DNA of 64,000 bases. It comes from Ichthyosporea sp. XGB-2017a. Taxonomy: Eukaryota; Opisthokonta; Ichthyosporea. Below the pieces are notes generated by a model. That model worked only from the letters and a program-made list of their open reading frames with translations. It ran no database searches and was not told the DNA's origin. Below, piece after piece: positions 21,401 through 30,751 of the stretch. The stretch's first letter is position 1; every line of letters starts with the position of its first letter. Where the stretch lies: the NCBI GenBank assembly GCA_002811675.1, contig PDIM01000002.1:62001-126000 (forward strand). Reading direction: 5' to 3'. A program made the translations under genes and the position numbers.

Positions 21401-23160
21401 TTGTCTTGTATAACTTTAAAAAGAAAATCTAAGGTCACGACGTCAGTGTTAGTGCCATCAGTATCCCCATTTGACAAAGAGAATCCCATGGAGTCAAGTG
21501 CATTACCAAGTTCTTCCTTGGTCAAGAAATTTTTCACTTGAGTCTGAGTTTTTTGAAGACTTGATTTAATTTCCCTGGCAATCTTCGATCGTAGCATTTT
21601 CTCTGATTTGGTGCACACCTTTGAAGTACTAGACAAATTGTAGCAGTATTCACCGTAATGAGCCTCAAGCTCTTGTCGCTTTCTTAGAGCATTTACCCCA
21701 TGATAATAAAGCTGATCGTGAACCCGCACGTCACTTCTCCCCGTCTTCTCAATATACTGATATGCACGCTTGTCCTTGTTGACCTTTGGTATAAACATTT
21801 GCCGCTTCTCAATGGGATCGTAATATATTCGATTAATGTTTTCTTCATTCAACTTCCGCAAGTGGTCGTGTCTTGCATGAACAGACCGGTCCAGTCTATC
21901 AAAGACGTTTCCCCATTTTTTTGTGTTATTCTTGTTAGACCAAGTCAAATGGTATGTTCCAATTTTCGGCTTAAAAGTAGCCTCTTTCAAAAATTCCCTT
22001 TCCCTTTCTTCCTGTAAGCGCTTTTTGTTTTCTTCTCGTCTCGCATTAGACCTAGCCAAAGCACTCAAATAACCAGTGTAACCATTTTTGAACTCTATAC
22101 TAGTATCATTGAGCTTCGGCTTAAACGTGCACTCTTTCAAGTCTTGCTCATCAAAGTCTGTTTTCAGTTGGGATATGTACCGCTTCTTATGCTCAATCTC
22201 ACCTGGAACTCTTGCAAATACAGGTAAAGATCTTTTCATTGAGTGGGCCCTTGGCGTTATGTAAGGGCGGTATGGGCACTCTTCCTCCTGCAAGGCTCCC
22301 AATTCAAGCTCTACCCTTTTTATATTTTCTTTCAGAACACCTTTCTCATAAAGTAACTCTCCAGGGTTCATATCGGAATAGTTTTTTACTTTATGATAGA
22401 GAGGACCCCCAACAGCCTCATTCACTGAGTTTAGCATCGTCTCGGTCGTCTTGTGAAGAGTTTTCTGAACTTCCGCTAGCTTTTCTTCTTGTGTCTTTTT
22501 AAGATCATTGAAAGACTCTGCTGTCTGTTCAAAACTACCCAAAGAACCCGAGCCAGTCGGGGCCTTTTGCACCATAATATCATCACGATTAAGACCATGA
22601 TCCTCCAACAAAGCTTCCAGAGCTTGACGATAGGCTACGGCAAGCGCTTCTGTTTCCAATTCTATTTTATATTCCCCCTTTGAAGACTCAAATGCCTGTG
22701 CATCCTGTGCATATGAGGCTGAGTTACTCCTCGATCGATCCGGTTTTGGAGGAACAAAGGGCCCCCCTAAATTATACCTTTGTAGAAGTGTCTCAAACGT
22801 TTCATTTAACTCGTTTGTAGAGCTCTTTGGCGAATCTCCCAAATACAAGCACGGTGCTATCTCGCTTTGAGGATCCAAACCCTTAATTTCCGGACCCTCT
22901 TCTTCTCCCGAATTCCCTTTTGTTTTGCTTTTATCAAGCTTAACTTCCGATATTGCCTTACTAAACGAGTCATTTAAGCTATCGGACGACCTAACTATAG
23001 CCACCACAGCTGAAGCCTTTTCCTTCCCCTTCGGTTCCTGCCTCCCCAAAACGCTATCTGACAAGGGCATGTTTGTCTGCTTAGCCCGCCGTGACGGTTC
23101 CGGCGATAGAACAATTCCAAACTTTTCGAGTAAGTTTGGATCCGTTGGATCGTCCGCCAT
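18493..23160 (-). CDS. 1555-aa TFxPK-repeat protein, cytoskeletal or ciliary type
   Basis: A single 4.7-kb open frame. A short motif C/A-T-F-x-P-K/E-I/L, or a close variant, recurs near residues 294, 343, 395, 454, 691, 748 and 795. The copies are embedded in charged helical stretches. An EF-hand-like region lies at about 545-590 (F-L-T-K-E-E-L-G-N-A-L). Residues about 892-945 read as a ubiquitin-like strand pattern (I-K-V-P-I-H-P-N-D-D-P). A coiled coil (about 1040-1080), a long acidic S-rich tail and a final T/S region follow. Proteins with repeated T-F-x-P-K motifs occur in flagellated protists and zoosporic fungi and are usually unnamed; a microtubule or cilium link is inference. No enzyme motif, membrane span or signal peptide is present. 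Confidence 0.75.
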   Translation of the reverse strand: MADDPTDPNLLEKFGIVLSPEPSRRAKQTNMPLSDSVLGRQEPKGKEKASAVVAIVRSSDSLNDSFSKAISEVKLDKSKTKGNSGEEEGPEIKGLDPQSEIAPCLYLGDSPKSSTNELNETFETLLQRYNLGGPFVPPKPDRSRSNSASYAQDAQAFESSKGEYKIELETEALAVAYRQALEALLEDHGLNRDDIMVQKAPTGSGSLGSFEQTAESFNDLKKTQEEKLAEVQKTLHKTTETMLNSVNEAVGGPLYHKVKNYSDMNPGELLYEKGVLKENIKRVELELGALQEEECPYRPYITPRAHSMKRSLPVFARVPGEIEHKKRYISQLKTDFDEQDLKECTFKPKLNDTSIEFKNGYTGYLSALARSNARREENKKRLQEEREREFLKEATFKPKIGTYHLTWSNKNNTKKWGNVFDRLDRSVHARHDHLRKLNEENINRIYYDPIEKRQMFIPKVNKDKRAYQYIEKTGRSDVRVHDQLYYHGVNALRKRQELEAHYGEYCYNLSSTSKVCTKSEKMLRSKIAREIKSSLQKTQTQVKNFLTKEELGNALDSMGFSLSNGDTDGTNTDVVTLDFLFKVIQDKGKNNSGQSNQNEREPSVSLKHVFLFLLYAWGKGNPTQKLNYDRVKEGYQVPKINSTKWNQTFKTEDIDFCAWKVRELIVNSNMYKNVRMVQKPPTKDFYGPDVYPFTPKTCQTRTAKFLTRNRGTKEYLKNLPNFLYADHWEWERKREKALAEKEDHETDGCTFNPELTIKRKYTNVKSHFNQEEYDMKVTHFCDHRTTSEKALDKCTFAPEIHELNENVFKEQDRPWGFHEAIQRTFKGRELAAEKERLRNSSGVTRKFPRHEQIPFHLETDVRRRKADLKKQEIGNDANFILFHANVKFGHRQAIKVPIHPNDDPAKIAQDFVKIQGLRPELVQPLAEAIADDIRKWCEQYNPRHQKDRFLADLGTHIIPLEEEYVKETFKEIEPPEVEIADQVTTAWSKINSIMKSLADEEAVDKKYKELLDCEVRIQKFREDDEKERQRQIRLKEKRRQLMLNQDYQLSNEKLGKAISDVEETENEEESDVNDNAWGIHESDSVIDYVFKDAQDVPVSSSGVDDNETFATLESLNQIWDEDSVIEEETHSNFAAEKDSFANTGAEKEEAFTVQSEVSYKEQSDYQHLSSSTKEDGRVKQLQETKLGARAISEEIDYHLFSDNEFDSESDIVSPLQTGACTGEASGKTAFDSETDNTSFDGRFEDDTDGSEIYKRGRRGYDSEDTVDSYGYGEIRMMKSELLESDDESMQWIKDLNVAPETKATIAKAEMEAKEASREAPDKKMIVEKKTPTQHLRVQHKSQESMAGSTFEDAEIEDIANLIDKAYLEAPKIGGSVTSMASTKSSCTTNESLRSLDNTVPVFDLSNDEDWQGERPSRVLFELREMNKSGNYADLNEKVARMKEYLYIAPIETITKEQKTRIKYEVKGRFIREYAALSSAISVEWNGTEEESGLSPCIGNGFSIESDKTLGSLQANVYLMRPNGSKKLLGSVEGSPTNRVLLRLESQGYQSTPQPS

Positions 23161-24146
23161 GACTAGTTTTTAAGACAATAGCACCTTATTCAAGCTTTCC
23201 ATTTAACGCTAATATCCAACTTTCAAGGTTGTGCTTTTTTGCCGATTCTTTTGATTTTGCACAGATTATCGCACCATTTCAGCAGCCTGCATATTTTTGA
23301 CTAAGTCACACTTCCAGAAGAATCAAAGTTAAGCGGGGTGCAGCGTGGCTTGTACTGAGGAGAGGAGGTGATGGTAGTCAGTGGTAATGGAAGTTGAGTA
23401 ATCAAGTGGTCAGTGGGTAGTCACAGGAGCAACTCAGGCTGTTAATCTGTTTAGTCTTATATTAAGGTCTAGCTGGACTTATACTAGCAGGCCGGGAGCT
23501 GCTAATACAAGAGCTAATAGCTAGCTAGCTGCACTCACGAGTACAGTACGGTGGCCAGTGGCTGAAGAAGGGAGGGCTATATAAGGGATGTTGTGGATAT
23601 ATAAGGACATAGTGAATCCATGATCGATCTTCCTCTCCCTGCCTCCTCAACCCACTTCCCATACCCTCCCCATGCCTTGCTAAAATCACCGCATATCTCC
23701 CGTACACCCTCCCGCCCCCCCTTATCCGCCACCCACCTCTCTCCCTCCCTTTGGGTTGTCATGGAAATAATTAGAATGGACCACTTATTGCCCTAATATG
23801 GAAGGTATCTGGTGGAAAGTTTTTCCAGGGTTGGGTGGGGACGGGGCTGTCACGTGGTGCACGAGGCATGTGTGGAATGTACTGACAAACAAACCCTCCT
23901 AGCTAGAGAGTCTCCTCCCCCCCATCACAGCAGCAGCTGGCCCATTATTATAACCCAGCAGACTAGCTAGTGTTTCCTAATGCATGAGTGTTTCATACAA
24001 CCCAAACACACCCCCCAATGAAACACTCCGCCATTCCATGAGAAACGCCCCAGGTACACATGCACTTGGCTTTGGGTTAGCTGTCTCACGATAACGATAA
24101 AAGTATATTGAGATAATCAACAAATCGTCAGCTCGAGGCAAAGATC
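23161..24146. promoter_or_regulatory. Divergent promoter region, 986 bp
   Basis: This separates the TFxPK-repeat gene and the CARNS1-like gene. It holds CACGTG at 23851-23856, repeated CTAGCTAG words (about 23518-23530, 23898-23906, 23962-23970) and GGGTTAG near 24075. The ORFs inside are proline/serine-rich shadows without support. Confidence 0.5.
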
Positions 24147-25664
24147 ATGAAGGGAAGTAGTTTGTCTGAACAGCAGGAGTCTTGTAAGACTACAAGCAAC
24201 AATGAGCAAGTGGAGGTGTGTGAGAAGCCCATTCTTCACCAATGGAAATCTCTTTCCGCACAAGCCCAGTTGTTGGAAGAAGATGAGAAAAAAAAGCACC
24301 TAGATTTCAACAACCAGGATTTCCTTACAGAAGCTATTCGCTGGGAATCTGCAAAAGGTAAAAATGTTCTTTTTATTAGCTGTCCTTATTCTTCAATGAA
24401 TGTGAACTACAAATTCCCCAAAGAGGCTGGCATAAACATGTACATCTTAGGACCTGAAGAGAGTTCCTTTTGCAAGGGGCTGGTTGAAGATGGATGGGCA
24501 GTAGGACACATTGCTGCCGAGTTTGAAGATGCTCAGAACGTGTTGAATAAGTCTGTAAATGCAATCGAACAGTCTTCTGTTCGCTTTGATGGAATTTTCA
24601 GTATGCATGAAATTGCCATCCCTTTGGTAGCGCAGCTGTGCGAGCACTTTAGGCTTCCAAGCAATTCATTTCAAGCGGCAGAGGCAGCGCGCAATAAGTA
24701 CAGAACCCGTCTTTTGTGTTCAGAAAGTGGTATCGCAACCCCAAAGTTTTTCTTGCTAAAGGAAATGTCGCAAGCACAAGAGGCCACCCAAAGAGTTGGA
24801 TTTCCCGCAGTTCTGAAGCCTCAGCGGGGCGGAGGTTCATTTGGTGTTGTTAAGGTTGAAAATATAGAAGAAATAGAAGATCATTATTTAAAAAACAAAG
24901 CACTGATGGAGTCGTCTTTGTGCCTTAACTGGAACCCCGGGTGTGAAGATGGCGATATACTTGTGGAAGAGTATATGGAAGGCGATGAGTTTGATATTGA
25001 CTGTCTGTTTTGGGACGGAGAGTGTGTATTTGCCTCGGTATCCGACAACTGGCCTGTGCAGGAGCCATACTTTAACGAGACGGGGAGCAATTGCCCCAGT
25101 GACTTTCCAGAAGATGTTCAACGCTCATTGAAAAACTATGCAATTGACTGTGTCAAAGCTCTGGGGTTCAAGCAGGGTTGCTTTCATGTAGAGTGCAAAA
25201 ACACCCCAAGCGGACCGTTTTTGATTGAATGCAATCCTCGAATGGGCGGTGGAAGCTGCAATGAATACCAAGAAGATGTTTACGGGGTCAGTTTATTTGC
25301 CAACTTTTTGTTATGTTCACTGGGAATTCCCATTAACCCCCCCAGGTCACCTCAGCCTTTGTTGTTTTCAGCCGACATGTCGATCAATGCTCCAAAAACA
25401 GGTTACATTAAGGATGCTGGATTTTTGAACCAATTTGAGAACGAGGAAGGTGTAGTCTGGACAAAGACTCTAGTAAAAAAGGGCCAACGCATAACAGGCC
25501 TTGACACGGGAATGCCTGAATGGGTAGGAGAAATTCGAACCAATGGGGCCACATGTGCCCAGGCAGTGCATCGCATTCATGACGTCATGAGCCAATTAGA
25601 TATACGCGTAAGCAGAGCTCCGTTGGAGGAAGACTCAGCAGACGATAAGGCGGAGGCCGCATGA
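24147..25664 (+). CDS. ATP-grasp ligase, carnosine-synthase (CARNS1)-like
   Basis: 505 aa, intronless. An N-terminal Rossmann-like preATP-grasp part (V-L-F-I-S-C-P-Y, Y-I-L-G-P-E) leads to a complete ATP-grasp domain from about residue 180. Visible motifs are the K-P-Q-R-G-G-G-S-F-G-V lid loop at about 225-236, V-E-E-Y-M-E-G-D-E-F-D-I-D at about 272-284, and the Mg-binding E-C-N-P-R-M-G-G-G at about 358-366. The D-I-D-C-L-F-W-D-G and S-V-S-D-N-W-P segments match the C-terminal half of animal carnosine synthase 1. That enzyme ligates an amino acid such as histidine to beta-alanine or GABA at the cost of ATP. Many bacterial amino-acid ligases share the fold, so the substrate is not fixed by sequence. 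The stop lies 12 bp from the convergent NOMO stop. Confidence 0.75.
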   Translation: MKGSSLSEQQESCKTTSNNEQVEVCEKPILHQWKSLSAQAQLLEEDEKKKHLDFNNQDFLTEAIRWESAKGKNVLFISCPYSSMNVNYKFPKEAGINMYILGPEESSFCKGLVEDGWAVGHIAAEFEDAQNVLNKSVNAIEQSSVRFDGIFSMHEIAIPLVAQLCEHFRLPSNSFQAAEAARNKYRTRLLCSESGIATPKFFLLKEMSQAQEATQRVGFPAVLKPQRGGGSFGVVKVENIEEIEDHYLKNKALMESSLCLNWNPGCEDGDILVEEYMEGDEFDIDCLFWDGECVFASVSDNWPVQEPYFNETGSNCPSDFPEDVQRSLKNYAIDCVKALGFKQGCFHVECKNTPSGPFLIECNPRMGGGSCNEYQEDVYGVSLFANFLLCSLGIPINPPRSPQPLLFSADMSINAPKTGYIKDAGFLNQFENEEGVVWTKTLVKKGQRITGLDTGMPEWVGEIRTNGATCAQAVHRIHDVMSQLDIRVSRAPLEEDSADDKAEAA

Positions 25665-25676
25665 GCTTTAAATTTT

Positions 25677-28600
25677 TCACCTGATAAAAGAGGATGGTTG
25701 GACCCCAATAACAGAATGGTCTTCAAAATCACAGTTGTTGGGGTTACTGCTACCCAAAGTTCTTAACAGTTCCCAGGCAAATAAAAGAGAAAAAATGTAC
25801 AAAGTTGACAGCACAAAGTAAATTTCTAGTTCAGTTTCAGCTTCCAAATCAACATCCTCTTTCACAACTTGCACGACAGAGTACACGAGCGTGAAGTGCA
25901 CTCCATTTTTTCTAGAAGTTCGCGAAATCGTGTACTTTGATAACTCACTTTCTTCACATTGGTCCAAAGTTATTCCACTCAAATCGCGGCCACCATTCGT
26001 TAGCATGATTTCTCCGTAGCCATTTACAGGAATATTGAAGTCGACACCTGCCTGGCCATTCACAACAACCCGTACACATAGTTGGCTTGCAGGCCAAACC
26101 CTTGCAGACACAAGAACACCAGCAGTTTCCAAAACTAGAAAATCCAAGCCAATAACATCAAATTTGGGCTGCACTTCATAGCTTGGAGGATAGCAGAAAA
26201 ATGTATTTCCTTTGCAAACTTTTGGTCTTATTGTGTAGGTGCTCTTATTACCAAGCCCGCTCAGCTCATAGTTGCCAACGTTACTCACTTCAGCATCTTC
26301 GTGAAAGTTTTTAGAAATATCAGTCGATATTGCTTCAACAACAAGCTCTTCATTCGTAGGTGCTACATTTGTAAAAAAAAGAACGGATCCCTTGCAATTA
26401 AATGAAATTTTGGATGCTTTAAATATAACGGCCTTTTCACTCATCCCTTCGATAGGTAAAAGTGATGAGTCGGGGGCAAAAACAAGTTCTTTGTGACTTG
26501 GTTTCACAAAGTATTCACATGGCAAGAGGTCTCGAAAATTGGCTCTACCCCCATCTCCAGTAACAATACTATTGCGCGTGTCCCCACAGCTAATCGAAAT
26601 CACGACACCTTGTACAGGCTCCCCTATTTCATTAACAACAACGACGGATATATTTGACAAACTAATTGCGTGAAACAGCCCTCTTTCCTCCCCTATTACA
26701 AAGTGGTATCCCGTTTTGCTAGCTTTCAAAATATGCTTTTCAGGATCACGAACAGGGCCCAGACTGTAAAGACCATCATCTTCAGTGACCGTTTCAAACA
26801 TCACACAGCCATTATAAAATGAGCTAACAATTACTCCAGGCAAAGGAGGACTGATGGATCCTGACAAGTAAACCTTTTCACTAGCATGAAAATCTAGCAG
26901 AGAATTTTGACAGCTGCGGTCACTTAGGTTATACACAAGGAAGTTTGGAGAAAAATCGAATCTTTCCGATACTGGCGTAAATGTCACACTTTTCAGATTC
27001 AGCTTTGATTTAAAGTCAGTCTGGTACACTATATCGTCAGAAGTCGCTAAAACAAAATCATCGGGGCCTATTATAGTTTCGAATGATACGGCGTCGGATA
27101 CCTGAGTCCGCACTACCACACTCAAGTCTTCAATTTCTTCCCCAGCGTAAATCACAACTTTAACTACAACTTCAACTGCATTTAATGTCACATTTTTTGG
27201 TCGAGAAGTGTCATACAGAATATTTTCAGGATATACAAAGCACGACGTGGCAGTAATGTCATACACACCCCACTCTTTCAAACACAATTTGTTCATGCCG
27301 GCTTTAGTAGACACAGTGCCTTGGTACGATCCAATACGAAATGACAAACTCACGGGATGGGAAATATTTGCATTGAGAACATATCCAGCCTGTTCAAAAT
27401 CAAGCACAACTGGCACTTCTTGCAATGCATGCTCTTTTCTCAAAGCTACAAGGCCACTCTTTCTACCCCAGCAAAGGAAGCTATCCATCATTGCCACTTT
27501 ATACTTTGCGCCATACTTTATGTTGTGGAACCTGTATCTACATTCATTTCCAGAGCACGCCGTCACATTTACCATTGTAGTATAATTCTTGGACGACAAA
27601 ACCACGCCGGGAACCATTTCAAACGGAGTGCCCGATCGAAGTTTTATCATACCTTCAACTGTCCCAAGAGCTTCTTTGAACACGAGAGTGTGCGTTGGAA
27701 CATCCAATGTAACCGAAATCACTCGAGGCAAAAATATCAACCCACCTTCGTTTTCAGCCGAATCAATTGAGACATTGTACACCCCGTGTGGCCTAAAGAA
27801 ACAAAAAATACCCGTCCTTTCAGCACTATAAGTAGAATAGCTGGCAAAATTATGCTCAACGGGCCACACGGATATCTTCCTCCGCTTTGTCACATTTTCC
27901 GAATACACTTTAATCGCACCACATGCTCGGATTTCAGCAGGCTGAAAAATGTTTACTATTGGAACAAGCATTTCTGTATCAAATATTTTGCTCTTAAACT
28001 TATATTCACTAAATGTTGCCCTTAGTCGACCTTTTTTTCGAAGGCCCAAAAAGACAGAGTACTTTCCACTAGTATCGGTATATGCCGAGATGTCTGTACC
28101 TTCCACTTCCACTCTTGCACCTCTAACAGGTTTCCCGTGAGCATCTAAAACGTAACCTGAGCTATGGAATCCTACCACTTCAAAATTAATATTTTCAACT
28201 TCAGATGCTCCAACAGCCACGAGGTGCTTTTCTGGAGACACCACAAATTGGTGTTTTTCGTCTCGAACATAGTGGATAACATAGGAACCAACGGCTATCT
28301 CAGGGAAAGTGTACTTGCCACGCTCATCCGTTTCAGCACAGCACGAGGTGTTTTGATCATTAAAAGTCAGTTGCGTGCAAGTTGAGCCACAACGAGTTTG
28401 CTTGCCATCTTCACTTGTCAGATAAAGTGTTTGCCCAGGAACAGGATCTCCCAACAATTTGAACATTCCAAAAACAGGAAGCCCAGTTGTCTCAAAATCA
28501 ACACGCACCAGTCCATTTCCATGGCCGACGTCACGCACAACAAAAGCAGGTTTGAAAGACCAACCCCCTCGAAAGGCGCGTACGGTGTATTGCCCAGCCG

Positions 28601-29327
28601 AAACAGAATTGAAGTTGAATGCACCAGTCACCGAGCTATTAACTTCTTTTACCAGATCGCCCTTGCCATCAAGTAGAGAAATAATCACTGGCTTACCCAG
28701 GCCTCGTATGGACTCTGGCTCAAAAACCCTCCCCCCAATACGATATCCCATGAAATTAAATACGAGCTCACGGCCCATTCTGCAATCATCATTTTTTTGC
28801 GATAAATCGACATGCACTTGATCTGGTTCGAAATCAAACTCTCCATTAGACAATATCTTTACAGAAAAACGACCTTTGCCAAAGATCGGCACATGAAAGT
28901 ACCCAGTTGGGGAGCACACAGTCTCGTATTTCATAATACTATCGCTTCCCACTGAAACATAAACCGCCACTTTAAGGCTTGAAAAATCAAACTTACTACC
29001 CTTCCCTTTCACAATAATCACACCCGCACACCCAAGAATATCCTCTTCGCTATTTATTGCCGTAATCTTAGGTCCCCCCCCCACATTTAAGTCGGCCCTC
29101 CCTGCTACTCCCGAAAGCTGTTTTTCCTGCTCAAAAATATAGTTTCTGTAATTGCTAATACAGCCATCAGAGGAACATGTACGTATTTTCCCATTTTCAC
29201 TTGAAGAAGAACCCACCAAACCCGTCAATGCAATAAAAATCCATAGCACCCGCAGTAGGCGTCTAGTAGTTGTATGTGGGAAATGTGCTCCATCCATTGC
29301 CAATCTGCACACTCTATTCCACCCCAT
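25677..29327 (-). CDS. NOMO1: Nodal modulator homologue NOMO (ER membrane)
   Basis: About 1216 aa from the ATG at 29327, close to the human length of about 1220. The longer open frame upstream is rejected because this start gives a clean signal-anchor (L-L-R-V-L-W-I-F-I-A-L-T-G-L, residues about 22-37). A series of beta-sandwich repeats (carboxypeptidase-regulatory/Ig-like) fills the lumenal part, with G-x-Y-x-F-x-x-I/V-x-x-G-x-Y repeats. The first repeat matches NOMO closely (C-A-G-V-I-I-V-K and Y-E-T-V-C-S-P-T-G-Y-F-x-V-P). Near the C-terminus is one membrane span (F-V-L-S-T-L-Y-I-F-S-L-L-F-A). NOMO with TMEM147 and nicalin forms the BOS complex of the multipass translocon at Sec61. It occurs in animals and plants but is generally missing from yeasts and moulds. 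Confidence 0.9.
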   Translation of the reverse strand: MGWNRVCRLAMDGAHFPHTTTRRLLRVLWIFIALTGLVGSSSSENGKIRTCSSDGCISNYRNYIFEQEKQLSGVAGRADLNVGGGPKITAINSEEDILGCAGVIIVKGKGSKFDFSSLKVAVYVSVGSDSIMKYETVCSPTGYFHVPIFGKGRFSVKILSNGEFDFEPDQVHVDLSQKNDDCRMGRELVFNFMGYRIGGRVFEPESIRGLGKPVIISLLDGKGDLVKEVNSSVTGAFNFNSVSAGQYTVRAFRGGWSFKPAFVVRDVGHGNGLVRVDFETTGLPVFGMFKLLGDPVPGQTLYLTSEDGKQTRCGSTCTQLTFNDQNTSCCAETDERGKYTFPEIAVGSYVIHYVRDEKHQFVVSPEKHLVAVGASEVENINFEVVGFHSSGYVLDAHGKPVRGARVEVEGTDISAYTDTSGKYSVFLGLRKKGRLRATFSEYKFKSKIFDTEMLVPIVNIFQPAEIRACGAIKVYSENVTKRRKISVWPVEHNFASYSTYSAERTGIFCFFRPHGVYNVSIDSAENEGGLIFLPRVISVTLDVPTHTLVFKEALGTVEGMIKLRSGTPFEMVPGVVLSSKNYTTMVNVTACSGNECRYRFHNIKYGAKYKVAMMDSFLCWGRKSGLVALRKEHALQEVPVVLDFEQAGYVLNANISHPVSLSFRIGSYQGTVSTKAGMNKLCLKEWGVYDITATSCFVYPENILYDTSRPKNVTLNAVEVVVKVVIYAGEEIEDLSVVVRTQVSDAVSFETIIGPDDFVLATSDDIVYQTDFKSKLNLKSVTFTPVSERFDFSPNFLVYNLSDRSCQNSLLDFHASEKVYLSGSISPPLPGVIVSSFYNGCVMFETVTEDDGLYSLGPVRDPEKHILKASKTGYHFVIGEERGLFHAISLSNISVVVVNEIGEPVQGVVISISCGDTRNSIVTGDGGRANFRDLLPCEYFVKPSHKELVFAPDSSLLPIEGMSEKAVIFKASKISFNCKGSVLFFTNVAPTNEELVVEAISTDISKNFHEDAEVSNVGNYELSGLGNKSTYTIRPKVCKGNTFFCYPPSYEVQPKFDVIGLDFLVLETAGVLVSARVWPASQLCVRVVVNGQAGVDFNIPVNGYGEIMLTNGGRDLSGITLDQCEESELSKYTISRTSRKNGVHFTLVYSVVQVVKEDVDLEAETELEIYFVLSTLYIFSLLFAWELLRTLGSSNPNNCDFEDHSVIGVQPSSFIR

Positions 29328-30751
29328 GGTGACATTGATTATATCTGCTTGTTTGTTTCTTTGTGTACTTTCAGACAGTCCCATCCATAGCAGTGTCCAT
29401 TCAGTGGCTTGTGAACAAGAGGGGCAGCGAGTGAATGGAGTGATTTGCTTCCCTGCCAGTGAAATGATTCCTTCTGGCTGTAGGTACATAGCTGATGACG
29501 ATGAATATGATCAGCTGGGAGAAGAATGACGGGGTGGATCGGGACCCTGGGAGGGTTATGACCAGCAGCGGGTATTGAGCAAGGGGTAGGGGAGTAGTGA
29601 CATGCAGCTGTATTATGGCAGGAGGGGGGGGGGGGGGGGGGGGGGGGGGTACTATATAAACACTGCATTGGTGTCCCTCGCGGAGATAGGATCCCTTTCT
29701 TGTGGCTGAATCTCTTCCTTCTCGGGCTGTGTTGGGTGGGGGGAGACGGATCTGTGTGTGTGATTAACTCAGACTTATTGGTGGACCATGTCTGTTCACA
29801 ACCCACTTGGACGTGTTCACCCGCCCTTGGAGTTGATCCTTATAGCTCCCGGGAGCAGGATTGTTGCCCTTCAAGGGTGAATGTTTGTAATATCACAAGC
29901 TCTGCCCTCCCTGCACTTGCTGTCTGGTTGATTGGCCACATTCTTAGAGAGACGTGTCCTTCTTTGGGCTCACTAAAGCAACTGGAACTTTCCCACGGCT
30001 TGGCATCTGGTGTCTTGTAAGAGCTGGTGCTTGAGCCAATCTAACCCTAAAGTCACTGACATTCTCAATCACTTCTAGTGGTTGTGGATTTGCTTCCTCT
30101 ATGCTTGTAGATGTAGCGCTTCACTGTGTTTCTGGCCGGTTTCCTGTGAAGTTATCAACCTCAAATGAAACCTGGCGAAATGGGAAGGTTCTAGTTGTCT
30201 TTAGTGGGCAGTTGAGCATATTTCTTTTGCACTTAGCTGGTCTTTATTGTTGTACTACATTGACCAAACTATTGTAATTTGTGTCCAATGATTGTCTGCC
30301 GCTGATGACGCTTAGGAGGAAACTTCTCAGTTGTAGCACGCACGCAGTCAACAAAGGTTAGCCTTGTACATTCGATGGAGATTTTAGTTTTGGCTTCAGT
30401 GTCAGTATTTCTGATAAAGAGAGCCGGTTATAGAGCGGAGATACGTGGCGTTCGACTTTGTAACTGAAGACTTTCCTCTCCTTACTCCCTCTTTCAGTTT
30501 TTTTTTTATCTTTCTATCTTTAATCAGCTGAGAGGAATTTTGTGGAGGAATTTGGCCTGCTGATTAGAGATATTTTCTTGTAACTGCTTGTTTGTTTCAT
30601 TTATAGTGCCCCTTCCCATCACTGTGCTACCGCCGAGATTAAGCTTAATGATGAAGCACCACAGTCCCCTGAAGCAGTAATGGTAGTCTGAGCAGACAAA
30701 TATCTGGTTATTTTTCCCACCATTAATGTACCATCTCACTTGCCCTATCTT
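29328..30751. other. Long spacer, 1.4 kb, with poly-G tract
   Basis: This contains the NOMO promoter side, a 26-base G run (29624-29649), and a CTAACCCTAA motif at 30041-30050. The region 29700-30020 is open in one frame but is cysteine/leucine-rich without domain features. No tRNA or conserved RNA was recognised, although the length leaves room for a non-coding transcript. Confidence 0.5.
29624..29649 (+). repeat. G26 homopolymer
   Basis: An uninterrupted run of 26 G on the plus strand, about 300 bp upstream of the NOMO start (C run on the coding strand). Confidence 0.9.

Noticed and set aside
29328-29489. 54-codon N-terminal extension of NOMO
   Set aside because: The internal ATG at 29327 gives a clear signal sequence, and the extension would bury it.
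29700-30020. 106-codon open frame in the NOMO upstream space
   Set aside because: Composition is odd, no domain is visible, and there is no support beyond being open.
30300-30420. Possible C/D-box snoRNA (TGATGA near 30303)
   Set aside because: The nearest CTGA is about 110 bases away and no terminal stem or guide pairing can be shown.
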